Assembly: GCA_007123985.1 (NCBI GenBank)
Contig: SLGA01000334.1
Coordinates: 1 to 18,502 of the forward strand
From: Balneolaceae bacterium
Lineage (GTDB): Bacteria; Bacteroidota; Rhodothermia; Balneolales; Balneolaceae
DNA length: 18,502 bases
Direction of reading: 5' to 3'
A model generated the notes under the pieces. That model had not been told where the DNA came from. It did no database searches and was given only the letters and a program-made list of their open reading frames with translations. The position numbers and the translations under genes were made by a program. The stretch's first letter is position 1. Each line of letters opens with the position of its first letter. Below are positions 7,918-15,140 of this stretch, one piece after another.

Positions 7918-9128
7918 TGACCTACCTGGCATTTGTCCAAAAAGAGAAGAGATTACTATCATTTGCAGTTTCGTTTACATTCTTTTCAAGTTTTGGCCAA
8001 ACATTCTTAATCTCACTTTTTGTACCCTATTTTCTCATTGCTTTCGATTTAAGTAATGCTTCATTTGGTACACTCTATTCGGCAGCTACCCTGTCCGGAG
8101 CGTTAGCATTGCCCTGGCTCGGCCAGTGGATCGACCGGATACCGCTGCGGCAGTATAGTATGTATGTAGCCTTTGGGCTTCTATTTGCAAGCATTTTGAT
8201 GTCGATTTCCTGGCATATCTCTATGCTGTTTGCCGCATTGATTCTGCTTCGTCTCTCCGGGCAGGGGCTTAGCGGTCACACGGCACAGGCCACAATGGCG
8301 AAAAAATTTGACGGTGAGAGAGGAAAAGCACTCAGCATTTCAGCTTTGGGATATCCGCTGGGTGAGGCACTGTTACCATCCATACTCGCAGCAATGATGA
8401 TTGTTTTTCACTGGCAGACGATATGGGGTATCATTGCCGCTTTTATCGCATTTATCTTTATACCTGTTCTCTGGAGACTGATCCGGAAAGAGAAATATGT
8501 TGAAACGGGAACATCTGCACTTGCTAAAGATCTTCCCTCAACCCGCGAAAATTACAGAACGGTATTTAATGATAATCGCACTTTTTTCTTGATTCCGGCT
8601 GTGCTTATGCCCCCGTTTTGGGTTACAGGGCTGTTTTTGTATCAAATTGCAGCGGCTGAAGCCCTTGGATGGACTACCGGGCTGATCGCATCGGCGTTTA
8701 TCGCATTTGCTGTTTCACGTATTCTAATGGGACTGATTTCAGGTCCGCTTATTGACCGTTTTTCGGCTCAAAATCTTTTCCCTCTAATGCTAATTCCAAT
8801 GACCATCGGCCTGTTGATTGCGTTTGCTTTTGAGGCAAACTGGGCAGCATTCGTTTACATGGGCTTGATTGGTGTAACTATGGGCATGGGTACAACATTA
8901 AAAGCCGCACTTTTTACTGAAATATACGGAGCCGATAAAATCGGGACGGTTCAAAGTCTGTTTGCCACCATTATGGTTTTAAGTACGGCCCTGAGCCCGT
9001 TTTTGGTTGGCTGGATGCTGGATAACGCTGTTACCATACATGCAATTCTACTCACTGCTGCCGTAAGCTGTATCATCTCCGGCTTGCTCTCGATCTTTGT
9101 GTTACCTTTATTCCATAAAAACAGATAA
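7917..9128 (+). CDS. Major facilitator superfamily transporter
   Basis: A 403-aa protein with the 12-helix pattern of the MFS. The first half spans about residues 13-190, there is a charged cytoplasmic loop at about 193-222 (RKEKYVETG ... RENYRTVFND), and the second half follows. The loop between helices 2 and 3 has the motif-A-like GQWIDRIPLR (69-78), mirrored in the second half by SGPLIDRFSAQ (about 280-290). It is an inner-membrane secondary transporter; the substrate cannot be told from sequence. The overall style recalls MFS_1 carriers of small organic acids or drugs. The start ATG at 7917 overlaps the stop of the preceding 41-aa ORF, and no Shine-Dalgarno sequence is evident, which fits coupled translation. 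A 9-bp hairpin at 9175-9209 follows the gene. Confidence 0.88.
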   Translation: MTYLAFVQKEKRLLSFAVSFTFFSSFGQTFLISLFVPYFLIAFDLSNASFGTLYSAATLSGALALPWLGQWIDRIPLRQYSMYVAFGLLFASILMSISWHISMLFAALILLRLSGQGLSGHTAQATMAKKFDGERGKALSISALGYPLGEALLPSILAAMMIVFHWQTIWGIIAAFIAFIFIPVLWRLIRKEKYVETGTSALAKDLPSTRENYRTVFNDNRTFFLIPAVLMPPFWVTGLFLYQIAAAEALGWTTGLIASAFIAFAVSRILMGLISGPLIDRFSAQNLFPLMLIPMTIGLLIAFAFEANWAAFVYMGLIGVTMGMGTTLKAALFTEIYGADKIGTVQSLFATIMVLSTALSPFLVGWMLDNAVTIHAILLTAAVSCIISGLLSIFVLPLFHKNR

Positions 9129-9174
9129 CAGCAAATTCACAGATCTGCTAAATTTCAGGTTCAGGCACGTTTGG

Positions 9175-9209
9175 TAACTCTTTAGCGTTTATGTGAGCGG
9201 AAAGAGTTA
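9175..9209 (+). terminator. Hairpin after the MFS gene
   Basis: TAACTCTTT (9175-9183) and AAAGAGTTA (9201-9209) are exact complements with a 17-base loop, 47 bases after the MFS stop and 72 bases before msrA. There is no clean T-run after the stem (TTGCTTCTG), so it is a weak terminator candidate, or an operator or leader structure for msrA. Confidence 0.4.
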
Positions 9210-9280
9210 TTGCTTCTGATGTTCACTGAAGTACATTACCCTTCTCTGCTACTTCCGGTACGAAACAAAATTTAATTACT

Positions 9281-9892
9281 ATGAACACGATACTAATTTC
9301 AACTTTATTATTGATTTCTATGAATCTATTTGGTGAAAAATCAGACAACAGTGAAACAGAAGTGGCGGTATTTGGAGCCGGATGTTTTTGGTGTGTTGAG
9401 GCCATTTATCAGCGGGTAAATGGGGTTATTGCAGTTGAGTCGGGTTATGCCGGCGGTCATGTAGAAAACCCAACCTACCAGCAGGTCATCAGCGGGAAAA
9501 CCGGTCATGCAGAGGTTGCCAGGGTTGAATTCGATCCTGCAGCCATTACTTATGAAGAACTTCTGGAAGTTTTTTGGCACACGCACGACCCTACTACTTT
9601 GAACCGCCAGGGAGCAGATGTAGGTACACAATATCGCTCAGCTATATTCTACCTGACGCCCCAGCAGCGAGATACTGCACTGAAATCTCTGCGCAAAACC
9701 AACGATTCTGATTTATGGGATGACCCTATCGTAACAGAGGTTACACCGCTTATCAACTACAGCACAGCAGAGGATTATCATCAGAACTATTTCAATAACA
9801 ATCCCAATGCAGGTTACTGCTCCGTTGTGATTGCACCGAAATTGGCAAAATTCAAAAAAGATTTTCCACATTTACTTCAAGAGTCGTTATAA
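9281..9892 (+). CDS. msrA: Peptide methionine-S-sulfoxide reductase MsrA, exported form
   Basis: A 203-aa protein. After a hydrophobic N-terminus (residues 2-17) suggesting an uncleaved anchor or signal peptide, the MsrA domain starts at EVAVFGAGCFWCVEA with the catalytic Cys35 in GCFWC. Other signatures are SGYAGGHVENPTYQQV, TGHAEVARVEFDP, FWHTHDPTTLNRQGADVGTQYRSAIFY and the late NPNAGYC with resolving Cys180. It reduces methionine-S-sulfoxide in proteins (EC 1.8.4.11), here probably in the periplasm, protecting exported proteins. A fused MsrB domain is absent and none is next to it. It is followed 34 bases later by a DUF2911 gene on the same strand. The ATG chosen is the first in frame and includes the export signal. 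Confidence 0.95.
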   Translation: MNTILISTLLLISMNLFGEKSDNSETEVAVFGAGCFWCVEAIYQRVNGVIAVESGYAGGHVENPTYQQVISGKTGHAEVARVEFDPAAITYEELLEVFWHTHDPTTLNRQGADVGTQYRSAIFYLTPQQRDTALKSLRKTNDSDLWDDPIVTEVTPLINYSTAEDYHQNYFNNNPNAGYCSVVIAPKLAKFKKDFPHLLQESL

Positions 9893-9926
9893 TAGCAAGC
9901 AAACCTGAACTAATAACTGTATCTGT

Positions 9927-10466
9927 ATGAAAGCTTTACTTACATCATTGCTTCTGATAAGTGCTACTATTCTATTAACTCAACAATCCGTTGCCCAGGA
10001 GAGAACCACAGATCGTTTATGGGCAAGTCCTAACGCTTCAGTGGCTCAAACCATAGGTTTAACGGAAATCTATCTCACATACGGACGACCATCTGTAAAC
10101 AATCGTGAAATTTTTGGAGGGCTTGTTCCATTAAATGAAGTCTGGAGAACGGGAGCTAATGAATCCACGGCAATTGTTTTTTCGGATGATGTTCTGCTTG
10201 AAGGGCAACCGGTGCCCGAAGGCACATATTCTCTCTATTCAATTCCCGGTACCGATGAATGGACCATCATCATCAACAATAAACTTTCGTGGGGTACTCA
10301 GTATGATGAAGCTGAAGACTTTTTGAGAGTAACTGTTGAACCACAGGAATCTCACCATGTAGAGCAGATGATGATCTATTTTGAAGATGTAAGCGAGGAG
10401 AGTGGCCACTTGATTATCCATTGGGATAATGTAAAAGTACCCATTCGTATCGAAATAGCCTCCTGA
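9927..10466 (+). CDS. DUF2911 family exported protein
   Basis: A 179-aa protein with a clear Sec signal peptide (MKALLTSLLLISATILL...) and probable cleavage after SVA-Q near residue 23. The mature part has the DUF2911 pattern: RLWASPNASVAQTIGLTEIYLTYGRP..NNREIFG split over about 29-64, LVPLNEVWRTGANESTAIVFSDDVLLEG, VPEGTYSLYSIPG and EWTIIINN. These proteins are common in Bacteroidota and relatives and are predicted periplasmic beta-rich folds of unknown function. It lies 34 bases after msrA on the same strand and may share its transcript. A short hairpin follows the stop. Confidence 0.9.
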   Translation: MKALLTSLLLISATILLTQQSVAQERTTDRLWASPNASVAQTIGLTEIYLTYGRPSVNNREIFGGLVPLNEVWRTGANESTAIVFSDDVLLEGQPVPEGTYSLYSIPGTDEWTIIINNKLSWGTQYDEAEDFLRVTVEPQESHHVEQMMIYFEDVSEESGHLIIHWDNVKVPIRIEIAS

Positions 10467-10476
10467 TATTTTTTAA

Positions 10477-10500
10477 AGGCACGAGCATTTGTTCGTGCCT
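10477..10500 (+). terminator. Short GC-rich hairpin after the DUF2911 gene
   Basis: AGGCACGA (10477-10484) pairs exactly with TCGTGCCT (10493-10500) around an 8-base loop, 10 bases after the DUF2911 stop. The downstream tail CCATTATTTT is only moderately T-rich, so termination may be partial, with some read-through into the lipoprotein gene starting at 10537. Confidence 0.55.
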
Positions 10501-10536
10501 CCATTATTTTGGTAACAGATCCCGGTTTCTCTCAAT

Positions 10537-11088
10537 ATGAGCAAAAAGCTTCTCATCCCAATACTGCTTTTCTTGCCATTTCTCTTCAGTTGTGATACAT
10601 CGCAAACTGTTGCTGTGCAGGATAATCCGGAGGTTGCGCAATTGGGAATTCGTTTTGTGATGGTTCCCCGGCAGTCTCCAATGGGCCCCGGTGAGCAGAG
10701 GGATATGATGGCTGGAAGTCTTGAGGCAGCACCTGATTTCAATCCGCTTACAGAACCGGAACGCCTCAGCCCTTCACCATTTGGTTGCTACGGCAGTGAA
10801 CCCCACTCTCAATCATCCGAGAAATACAATTTTCGTTATTTTTACCTCTATTTTGACCAGCAAATTATTAAGCAGGCTGATGATCGTTTCCAGTTTACCT
10901 ATTGGCGGGCAAACTCACCTGATGGCCCGAATGGTGAAACACTGGCAATTTGGCGATGTTTTTTACCGATGACAGATTTCTCTGAAAATATTGTGGTGAG
11001 TTTTCTTGAATCGTATTTCGACTACAATCACAGGGGGATAAAATACAGTTCGTTTGTGCGTACTGACGAACTGGATAATTTGCCTTGA
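10537..11088 (+). CDS. Lipoprotein of unknown function
   Basis: A 183-aa protein with a strong lipoprotein signal: MSKKLLIPILLFLPFLFSC, with Cys19 as the lipidated residue. The mature protein is acidic and aromatic-rich, with a YNFRYFYLYFDQQ stretch, a YWRANSPDGPNGETLAIWRCF segment and two further cysteines (in FGCYGSEP and IWRCFLP) that could pair in the periplasm. I recognise no family. It sits alone between the msrA-DUF2911 pair and the convergent TonB-dependent receptor, flanked by hairpins on both sides, so it is probably its own short transcript. It is likely anchored in the outer or inner membrane; nothing in the sequence links it to a pathway. Confidence 0.75.
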   Translation: MSKKLLIPILLFLPFLFSCDTSQTVAVQDNPEVAQLGIRFVMVPRQSPMGPGEQRDMMAGSLEAAPDFNPLTEPERLSPSPFGCYGSEPHSQSSEKYNFRYFYLYFDQQIIKQADDRFQFTYWRANSPDGPNGETLAIWRCFLPMTDFSENIVVSFLESYFDYNHRGIKYSSFVRTDELDNLP

Positions 11089-11110
11089 TTATACCGTGGA
11101 CGGAACAGTA

Positions 11111-11150
11111 AAAAAGGATAGCTTAAACCGCTGCTTACACTATCCTTTTT
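11111..11150. terminator. Bidirectional intrinsic terminator
   Basis: AAAAAGGATAG (11111-11121) and CTATCCTTTTT (11140-11150) are exact complements around an 18-base loop. The stem ends in a T-run on both strands, the classic form of a shared terminator. It lies between the convergent lipoprotein (stop at 11088) and TonB-dependent receptor (stop at 11173). Confidence 0.82.
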
Positions 11151-11172
11151 GAAACTAATTATCTTCGATTGT

Positions 11173-13647
11173 TTAAAAACCAATCTTCACATTCAGCATA
11201 ACATTACGTTCGGCCTGCGGAAAGTAATAGTTAAAATGTTGCTGTTCGCCACCGGATACCCAGCCGAATGTATATCCATTCGATACATATTTTTCATTCA
11301 AAATGTTATTAATCTGAATAGCTGCGGTCACACTCCGGGCAAACGGAAACCGGGTGACTTGGTATGACAAAATCAGATCGTTCACCCAGTATGGATCGAT
11401 AGACCGGCTTTCGGTTTGGGAATTGTCCAGGTACTGGCGTGATATATATTGAGAATTCCAGTCAACACTTAAACTGCCGGACCGGTAAGAGAGCATTGAT
11501 TTTGCAATGGTGCCCGGTGACATGGCGATATCCACATTTTCGAGTGTTTGAAGCTGTTGGCCTCCCTGGTCAAAATCATCAAGGAAATACTCATACAGAT
11601 CGATTTTATTTCTGCTGAATGTTACGTTGCCACTCCACTGCAGTTGATTGCTGATTTGCGCACCGGCCTGCAACTCAATTCCCGCTCGATAGCTGTCAGG
11701 TACATTTTCACGAACGGTATTGCCCACATCGTTCACTTCCCCTGTAAGGATGAGCTGATCCTTATAGAGCATATAGTAAAGATTTATACCAAGGTTAAAC
11801 CGATTAAACTGTCCAGAGTAACCAAATTCATAGTTGTATAGCCGCTCCGGATCGGGACGGCTGTCTGCACTGCTGTCAACATAATCGCGCCGCGTAGGCT
11901 CTTTACCACCCACGCTGAACGATGCAAAAGCCCGCTGGCCATCAGCAAATCGGTAAACAAGACCGGTTTTCGGGTTCAGAAAATTGAGATTTTCCTGCTG
12001 TGTAATATCGCTAACCGCACCGGTTTCGCCGTCAATCCGTAACCCAAGGAACCGGTAAGAAACCGCTCGGTACTGTATGTCGGCATAGGCATTTAACCGT
12101 GGTGAAAAGTAGTAGTTGAGCTTTCCATAAAGATTGAAATCTTTTTTGAATCCATTATTATCGTAATAGCGATCACCCAGATCACTATCGCCGGCAAAAC
12201 GTGCCCAGATTACTTCACCGAAATGGTCTCCGTCATACTCATTATAGCCACCGCCAAGTGTAAGTTGCCACTGCTCGGGTTGATTGATTTCCGTTGAAAA
12301 AATGGCACCGTAAAAATGGTTATCGAGCCAGCGCCGGCGAACGAGATCGCTGCGATCGATGGTCTCTCCGCCAACAGAAACAGGACTGATATTGTAGGTG
12401 CTGAGTCTGTCATTTAACCGGAATTGCTCAAAATAGCCTCTGCCGTATGTGTAATGAAGCGATGCATTTGTGATCCAGTTGTCCATCAACCGGTAAGAGT
12501 AGTGCAGCTGGTAGTGGTCCTGCTGGTAGTTATCCACCTGGTTGTCGTAGGTGTATTCGTTGAATTGCCTGTTACCGATATTATTGCGCCAGTGTGCGGC
12601 TGACCCATCATCAAGCCAAAGCTGTGCGATATAATTTTCGAGCTGGGCAGAATCGTTGTTCAGAATTGGTTCGGGAACGCCGTTCCATGCCTGGTAGGTA
12701 ACCTGTTGCCCGGAAAATACATCTGCTTTCAGAAGACTTCGCTCCCCGTGGCGCGATGCCGAGAGATAAAATGATCGTAAATCTGATTCAGCCCGATCCA
12801 TATATCCGTCTGAATCAATCTTAGACAGGCGCCCTTCAATTTGCCACCCGTTTTCCATCAGACCGGTACCGAGCTGTACATTGGCTTTTTGAGTTCCAAA
12901 GGAACCCACACCAAGTGTTACATCCCCGTAGGCCTCGGGTCGCATCATACCAGTTTGAAGATTCATGGTTGCGCCAAACGCTCCGGCGCCGTGTGTGGAT
13001 GTACCCACTCCGCGCTGTATCTGAATGTTTTGGGTGGATGATGCAAAGTCGGGCATATTCACCCAGAAAACTCCGTGCGATTCGGAATCATTTAGCGGTA
13101 CACCATTTACAGTTACGTTGATACGAGCCTGATCCACACCGCGAATTCGCATATCGGTATAACCGATTCCCGCACCTGCATCTGATGAGGAAATCACTGA
13201 AGGTGAATTGTTGATGAGCACAGGTATATCCTGCCCGAAATTCCGCCTTTCAATCATATCGCGGGAGATATTACTGTACGCGATAGGGGTTGAATCATCA
13301 ACCCTCAGTGCACTTACGAAAACTTCACCCGAAAGAATTACCTGTTCTTCAAGGGCTATTTCAAGGAGTTCATCTGTATCGGGTATGAGGATATTTGCTG
13401 TCCGGTAACCGATAAAACTGACTGTTAGCTCATTACTGTCTGTGGTGAGAATAAGAGAAAATGTTCCGTTAACACCCGTAGAAGTACCGTTTGAGGTTCC
13501 CCGTTCGATGATTGTTGCACCTTCAAGCGGTTCACCGGATGAAGCATCCTTAACGATCCCTTCAACGGTTTGAGCTTGTATTTGAATAGAAAATAATCCC
13601 AAAAGAATAGGGATCAGAAATGATAAATAAATAGTTTTGAAAAGCAT
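11173..13647 (-). CDS. TonB-dependent outer-membrane receptor under TPP riboswitch control
   Basis: I start this gene at the ATG at 13647 (824 aa) because it gives a proper signal peptide (MLFKTIYLSFLIPILLGLF..QAQ) and has GGAGG four bases upstream; the in-frame extension to 13689 lies in the riboswitch expression region. Domains: signal peptide to about residue 26; CarboxypepD_reg-like beta domain about 27-95 (VEGIVKDASSGEPLEGATI); plug about 125-240 with DMRIRGVDQARINVTVNGVPLND and IQRGVGTSTHGAGAFGATMNL; then a 22-strand type barrel ending in NVKIGF with terminal Phe. It imports a substrate across the outer membrane using TonB-ExbBD energy. The TPP riboswitch points to thiamin or a thiamin precursor, as known for TPP-regulated receptors in Bacteroidota. 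No inner-membrane thiamin transporter or thi gene is adjacent in this window. Confidence 0.93.
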   Translation of the reverse strand: MLFKTIYLSFLIPILLGLFSIQIQAQTVEGIVKDASSGEPLEGATIIERGTSNGTSTGVNGTFSLILTTDSNELTVSFIGYRTANILIPDTDELLEIALEEQVILSGEVFVSALRVDDSTPIAYSNISRDMIERRNFGQDIPVLINNSPSVISSSDAGAGIGYTDMRIRGVDQARINVTVNGVPLNDSESHGVFWVNMPDFASSTQNIQIQRGVGTSTHGAGAFGATMNLQTGMMRPEAYGDVTLGVGSFGTQKANVQLGTGLMENGWQIEGRLSKIDSDGYMDRAESDLRSFYLSASRHGERSLLKADVFSGQQVTYQAWNGVPEPILNNDSAQLENYIAQLWLDDGSAAHWRNNIGNRQFNEYTYDNQVDNYQQDHYQLHYSYRLMDNWITNASLHYTYGRGYFEQFRLNDRLSTYNISPVSVGGETIDRSDLVRRRWLDNHFYGAIFSTEINQPEQWQLTLGGGYNEYDGDHFGEVIWARFAGDSDLGDRYYDNNGFKKDFNLYGKLNYYFSPRLNAYADIQYRAVSYRFLGLRIDGETGAVSDITQQENLNFLNPKTGLVYRFADGQRAFASFSVGGKEPTRRDYVDSSADSRPDPERLYNYEFGYSGQFNRFNLGINLYYMLYKDQLILTGEVNDVGNTVRENVPDSYRAGIELQAGAQISNQLQWSGNVTFSRNKIDLYEYFLDDFDQGGQQLQTLENVDIAMSPGTIAKSMLSYRSGSLSVDWNSQYISRQYLDNSQTESRSIDPYWVNDLILSYQVTRFPFARSVTAAIQINNILNEKYVSNGYTFGWVSGGEQQHFNYYFPQAERNVMLNVKIGF

Positions 13648-13651
13648 GTTG

Positions 13652-13676
13652 CCTCCGTCAATAAAATTGAAGGAGG
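13652..13676 (-). promoter_or_regulatory. Shine-Dalgarno-sequestering hairpin (riboswitch expression platform)
   Basis: In the transcript, CCTCC (13676-13672) pairs with the ribosome binding site GGAGG (13656-13652), and the inner TCAAT/ATTGA arms (13670-13666 with 62-58) pair around a 3-base loop, with one T-C mismatch between the two stems. The hairpin hides the only strong GGAGG in the leader, 4 nt before the ATG. Pairings are read directly; the regulatory effect is inferred. Confidence 0.72.
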
Positions 13677-13682
13677 GGGCTA

Positions 13683-13699
13683 CCTGCATTACATGCAGG
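13683..13699 (-). repeat. Small 7-bp hairpin between aptamer and SD hairpin
   Basis: CCTGCAT (13683-13689) and ATGCAGG (13693-13699) are exact complements with a 3-base loop. It sits between the TPP aptamer and the SD-sequestering stem and probably acts as a structural spacer of the expression platform. There is no T-run after it, so it is not a terminator. Confidence 0.5.
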
Positions 13700-13709
13700 C
13701 GTGCAGATC

Positions 13710-13796
13710 GGTTTCCCTACGCCGGTATAACCCGGTTCAGGTTCACAGGGTATGATCTCAGTCCTGTTCTTTTTTAGAAGCAGGACACCCCCAACC
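13710..13796 (-). promoter_or_regulatory. TPP riboswitch (thi-box aptamer)
   Basis: On the reverse strand the conserved thi-box elements appear in order: GGGGGTGTCC at the 5' side, a P3 helix GTCCTG/CAGGAC with an A-rich loop, CTGAGA (13761-13756), ATACCC, GAACCTGAACCGGGT, then ATACCGGCGTAGGGAA. The outer P1 stem is GGTT (13796-13793) with AACC (13713-13710). This class binds thiamin pyrophosphate and normally shuts off thiamin synthesis or uptake genes. It lies directly upstream of the TonB-dependent receptor, 63 bases before the ATG, in the same orientation. Confidence 0.96.
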
Positions 13797-13817
13797 TTTT
13801 GATTGGTTTGAAGTTTA

Positions 13818-13846
13818 AAAATAGGCAGGAAAGCCGTATGCTACAA
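13818..13846 (-). promoter_or_regulatory. Candidate promoter of the riboswitch-receptor transcript
   Basis: On the reverse strand TTGTAG (13846-13841) and TATTTT (13823-13818) are spaced by 17 bases, a reasonable sigma70-like pair. Initiation would fall near 13810, about 15 bases before the aptamer P1 stem, the place a riboswitch promoter should be. Neither box is a strong consensus match. Confidence 0.33.
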
Positions 13847-13863
13847 GAAAAACTGACTAATGT

Positions 13864-15117
13864 ATGATTCGTTTTAAAAAGTTTGTAAACCACTGTTCGG
13901 TGGTGCTTTTCATGTTCATTATTTTCCAGAGCTGTACAACTTCAGCAGAAAAAAATGAAGCAGCACCCTTTTTACAGGAGCATATTGAGTGGATGGCTGC
14001 AGATGAAAGAGAGGGCAGACTTGCAGGAACACTGCAAGAGGCAGAAACGGCTAATTACATTGCAGATTATTACCAGCAGATCGGGCTTCTGCCGTTCGTA
14101 GATTCCGAAACATATCTTCAGCAGTTTGTTCTGAACGGCCCGATGGTACAGGCGATGGGAATGGAAAATCACATCTCAAGAAATGTTGTTGGAGCTGTTC
14201 AGGGAACTCACTATCCTGACCGGTTCATCATCGTGGGTGCTCATTACGACGGACAGGGGCAGGGAGGCATTATTTCCATGGATCTGAACAACGACCCCGA
14301 TATCCATAACTCCGCAGATGATAACGCTTCGGGTACTGCTGGTATGATGTGGCTTGCAAACCGTATTGCAGAAAACCCTGCCGGAAGTTCAATTATTTTT
14401 GCCGCCTTTTCGGGTGAAGAGATGGGATTACTGGGCTCAGAATATTTTGTGGAGCGAATGGATATACCCAGGGACTCCGTTCTTGCAATGATAAATCTTG
14501 ATATGATTGGCAGACTTGACGAGGGGCAGCTCTCAATTTTTGGTACGGGTACTGCAACAATCTGGGAAGAGTTGCTCGATGAGATTTTGGTTGATTCACT
14601 TGAAATTTCCAAAATACCGGATGGGCTTAGCAGCAGTGATCACGCCTCATTCAGTCGGGCAGGTATTCCGGTGTTGCACTATTTTACGAATACACATGAT
14701 GATTACCACCGGGCATCGGATACGGCTGATAAAATAAACTATGAAGGTATGGAGTGGATTCTTAATCATGCTGAGCAAGCTATTCGGAAGATCGATCAGC
14801 TTCAACCTGAGGAAATTGAATTCAATGGATCCGTTCAGCCAGAACGAGGCCCGGCAATGCTGGAAGGAGTAACTCTGGGCGTGGTACCCGATTACAATTT
14901 CAGCGGTTCAGGTTTTCGGATTGACAGGGTTAGAAGCGGATCAATTGCGGAAAGTGCGGGTTTTCGCAACGGCGATATCATCACGCAAATGAACAACGAA
15001 AGCATAACTGATATGTTCGGTTATATGGATGCGTTGAATGCGTTTTCGGAAGGAGAATTAGTGACCGTTACTGTGATAAGAAACGGTGCTGAAATAGAAT
15101 TGAGCGTACAGTTTTAA
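13864..15117 (+). CDS. M28 family zinc metallopeptidase lipoprotein with PDZ domain
   Basis: A 417-aa protein. A lipoprotein signal ends in FQSC with Cys24, so the enzyme is envelope-anchored. The M28 domain shows all metal and catalytic positions: GAHYDG (His127), NSADDNASG (Asp152/153), FSGEEMGLLGSEYF (Glu185 catalytic, Glu186 metal), NLDMIGR (Asp213) and DDYHRASD (His282). A PDZ-like domain follows at about 335-415 (LGVVPDYNFSGSGFRID..SIAESAGFRNGDIITQMN). Members are di-zinc aminopeptidases trimming peptides; the PDZ module may guide substrate binding. The gene is divergent from the riboswitch-controlled receptor and 23 bases upstream of the TPR lipoprotein, with which it probably forms an operon. 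It is complete, with no missing active-site residue. Confidence 0.93.
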   Translation: MIRFKKFVNHCSVVLFMFIIFQSCTTSAEKNEAAPFLQEHIEWMAADEREGRLAGTLQEAETANYIADYYQQIGLLPFVDSETYLQQFVLNGPMVQAMGMENHISRNVVGAVQGTHYPDRFIIVGAHYDGQGQGGIISMDLNNDPDIHNSADDNASGTAGMMWLANRIAENPAGSSIIFAAFSGEEMGLLGSEYFVERMDIPRDSVLAMINLDMIGRLDEGQLSIFGTGTATIWEELLDEILVDSLEISKIPDGLSSSDHASFSRAGIPVLHYFTNTHDDYHRASDTADKINYEGMEWILNHAEQAIRKIDQLQPEEIEFNGSVQPERGPAMLEGVTLGVVPDYNFSGSGFRIDRVRSGSIAESAGFRNGDIITQMNNESITDMFGYMDALNAFSEGELVTVTVIRNGAEIELSVQF

Positions 15118-15140
15118 AATAAATATTCAGATAAAAAATT

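Noticed and set aside
13648..13689. N-terminal extension of the TonB-dependent receptor to the ATG at 13689
   Set aside because: It would translate through the SD hairpin and put 14 non-signal residues before a perfect signal peptide; the ATG at 13647 has GGAGG and the signal at its N-terminus.
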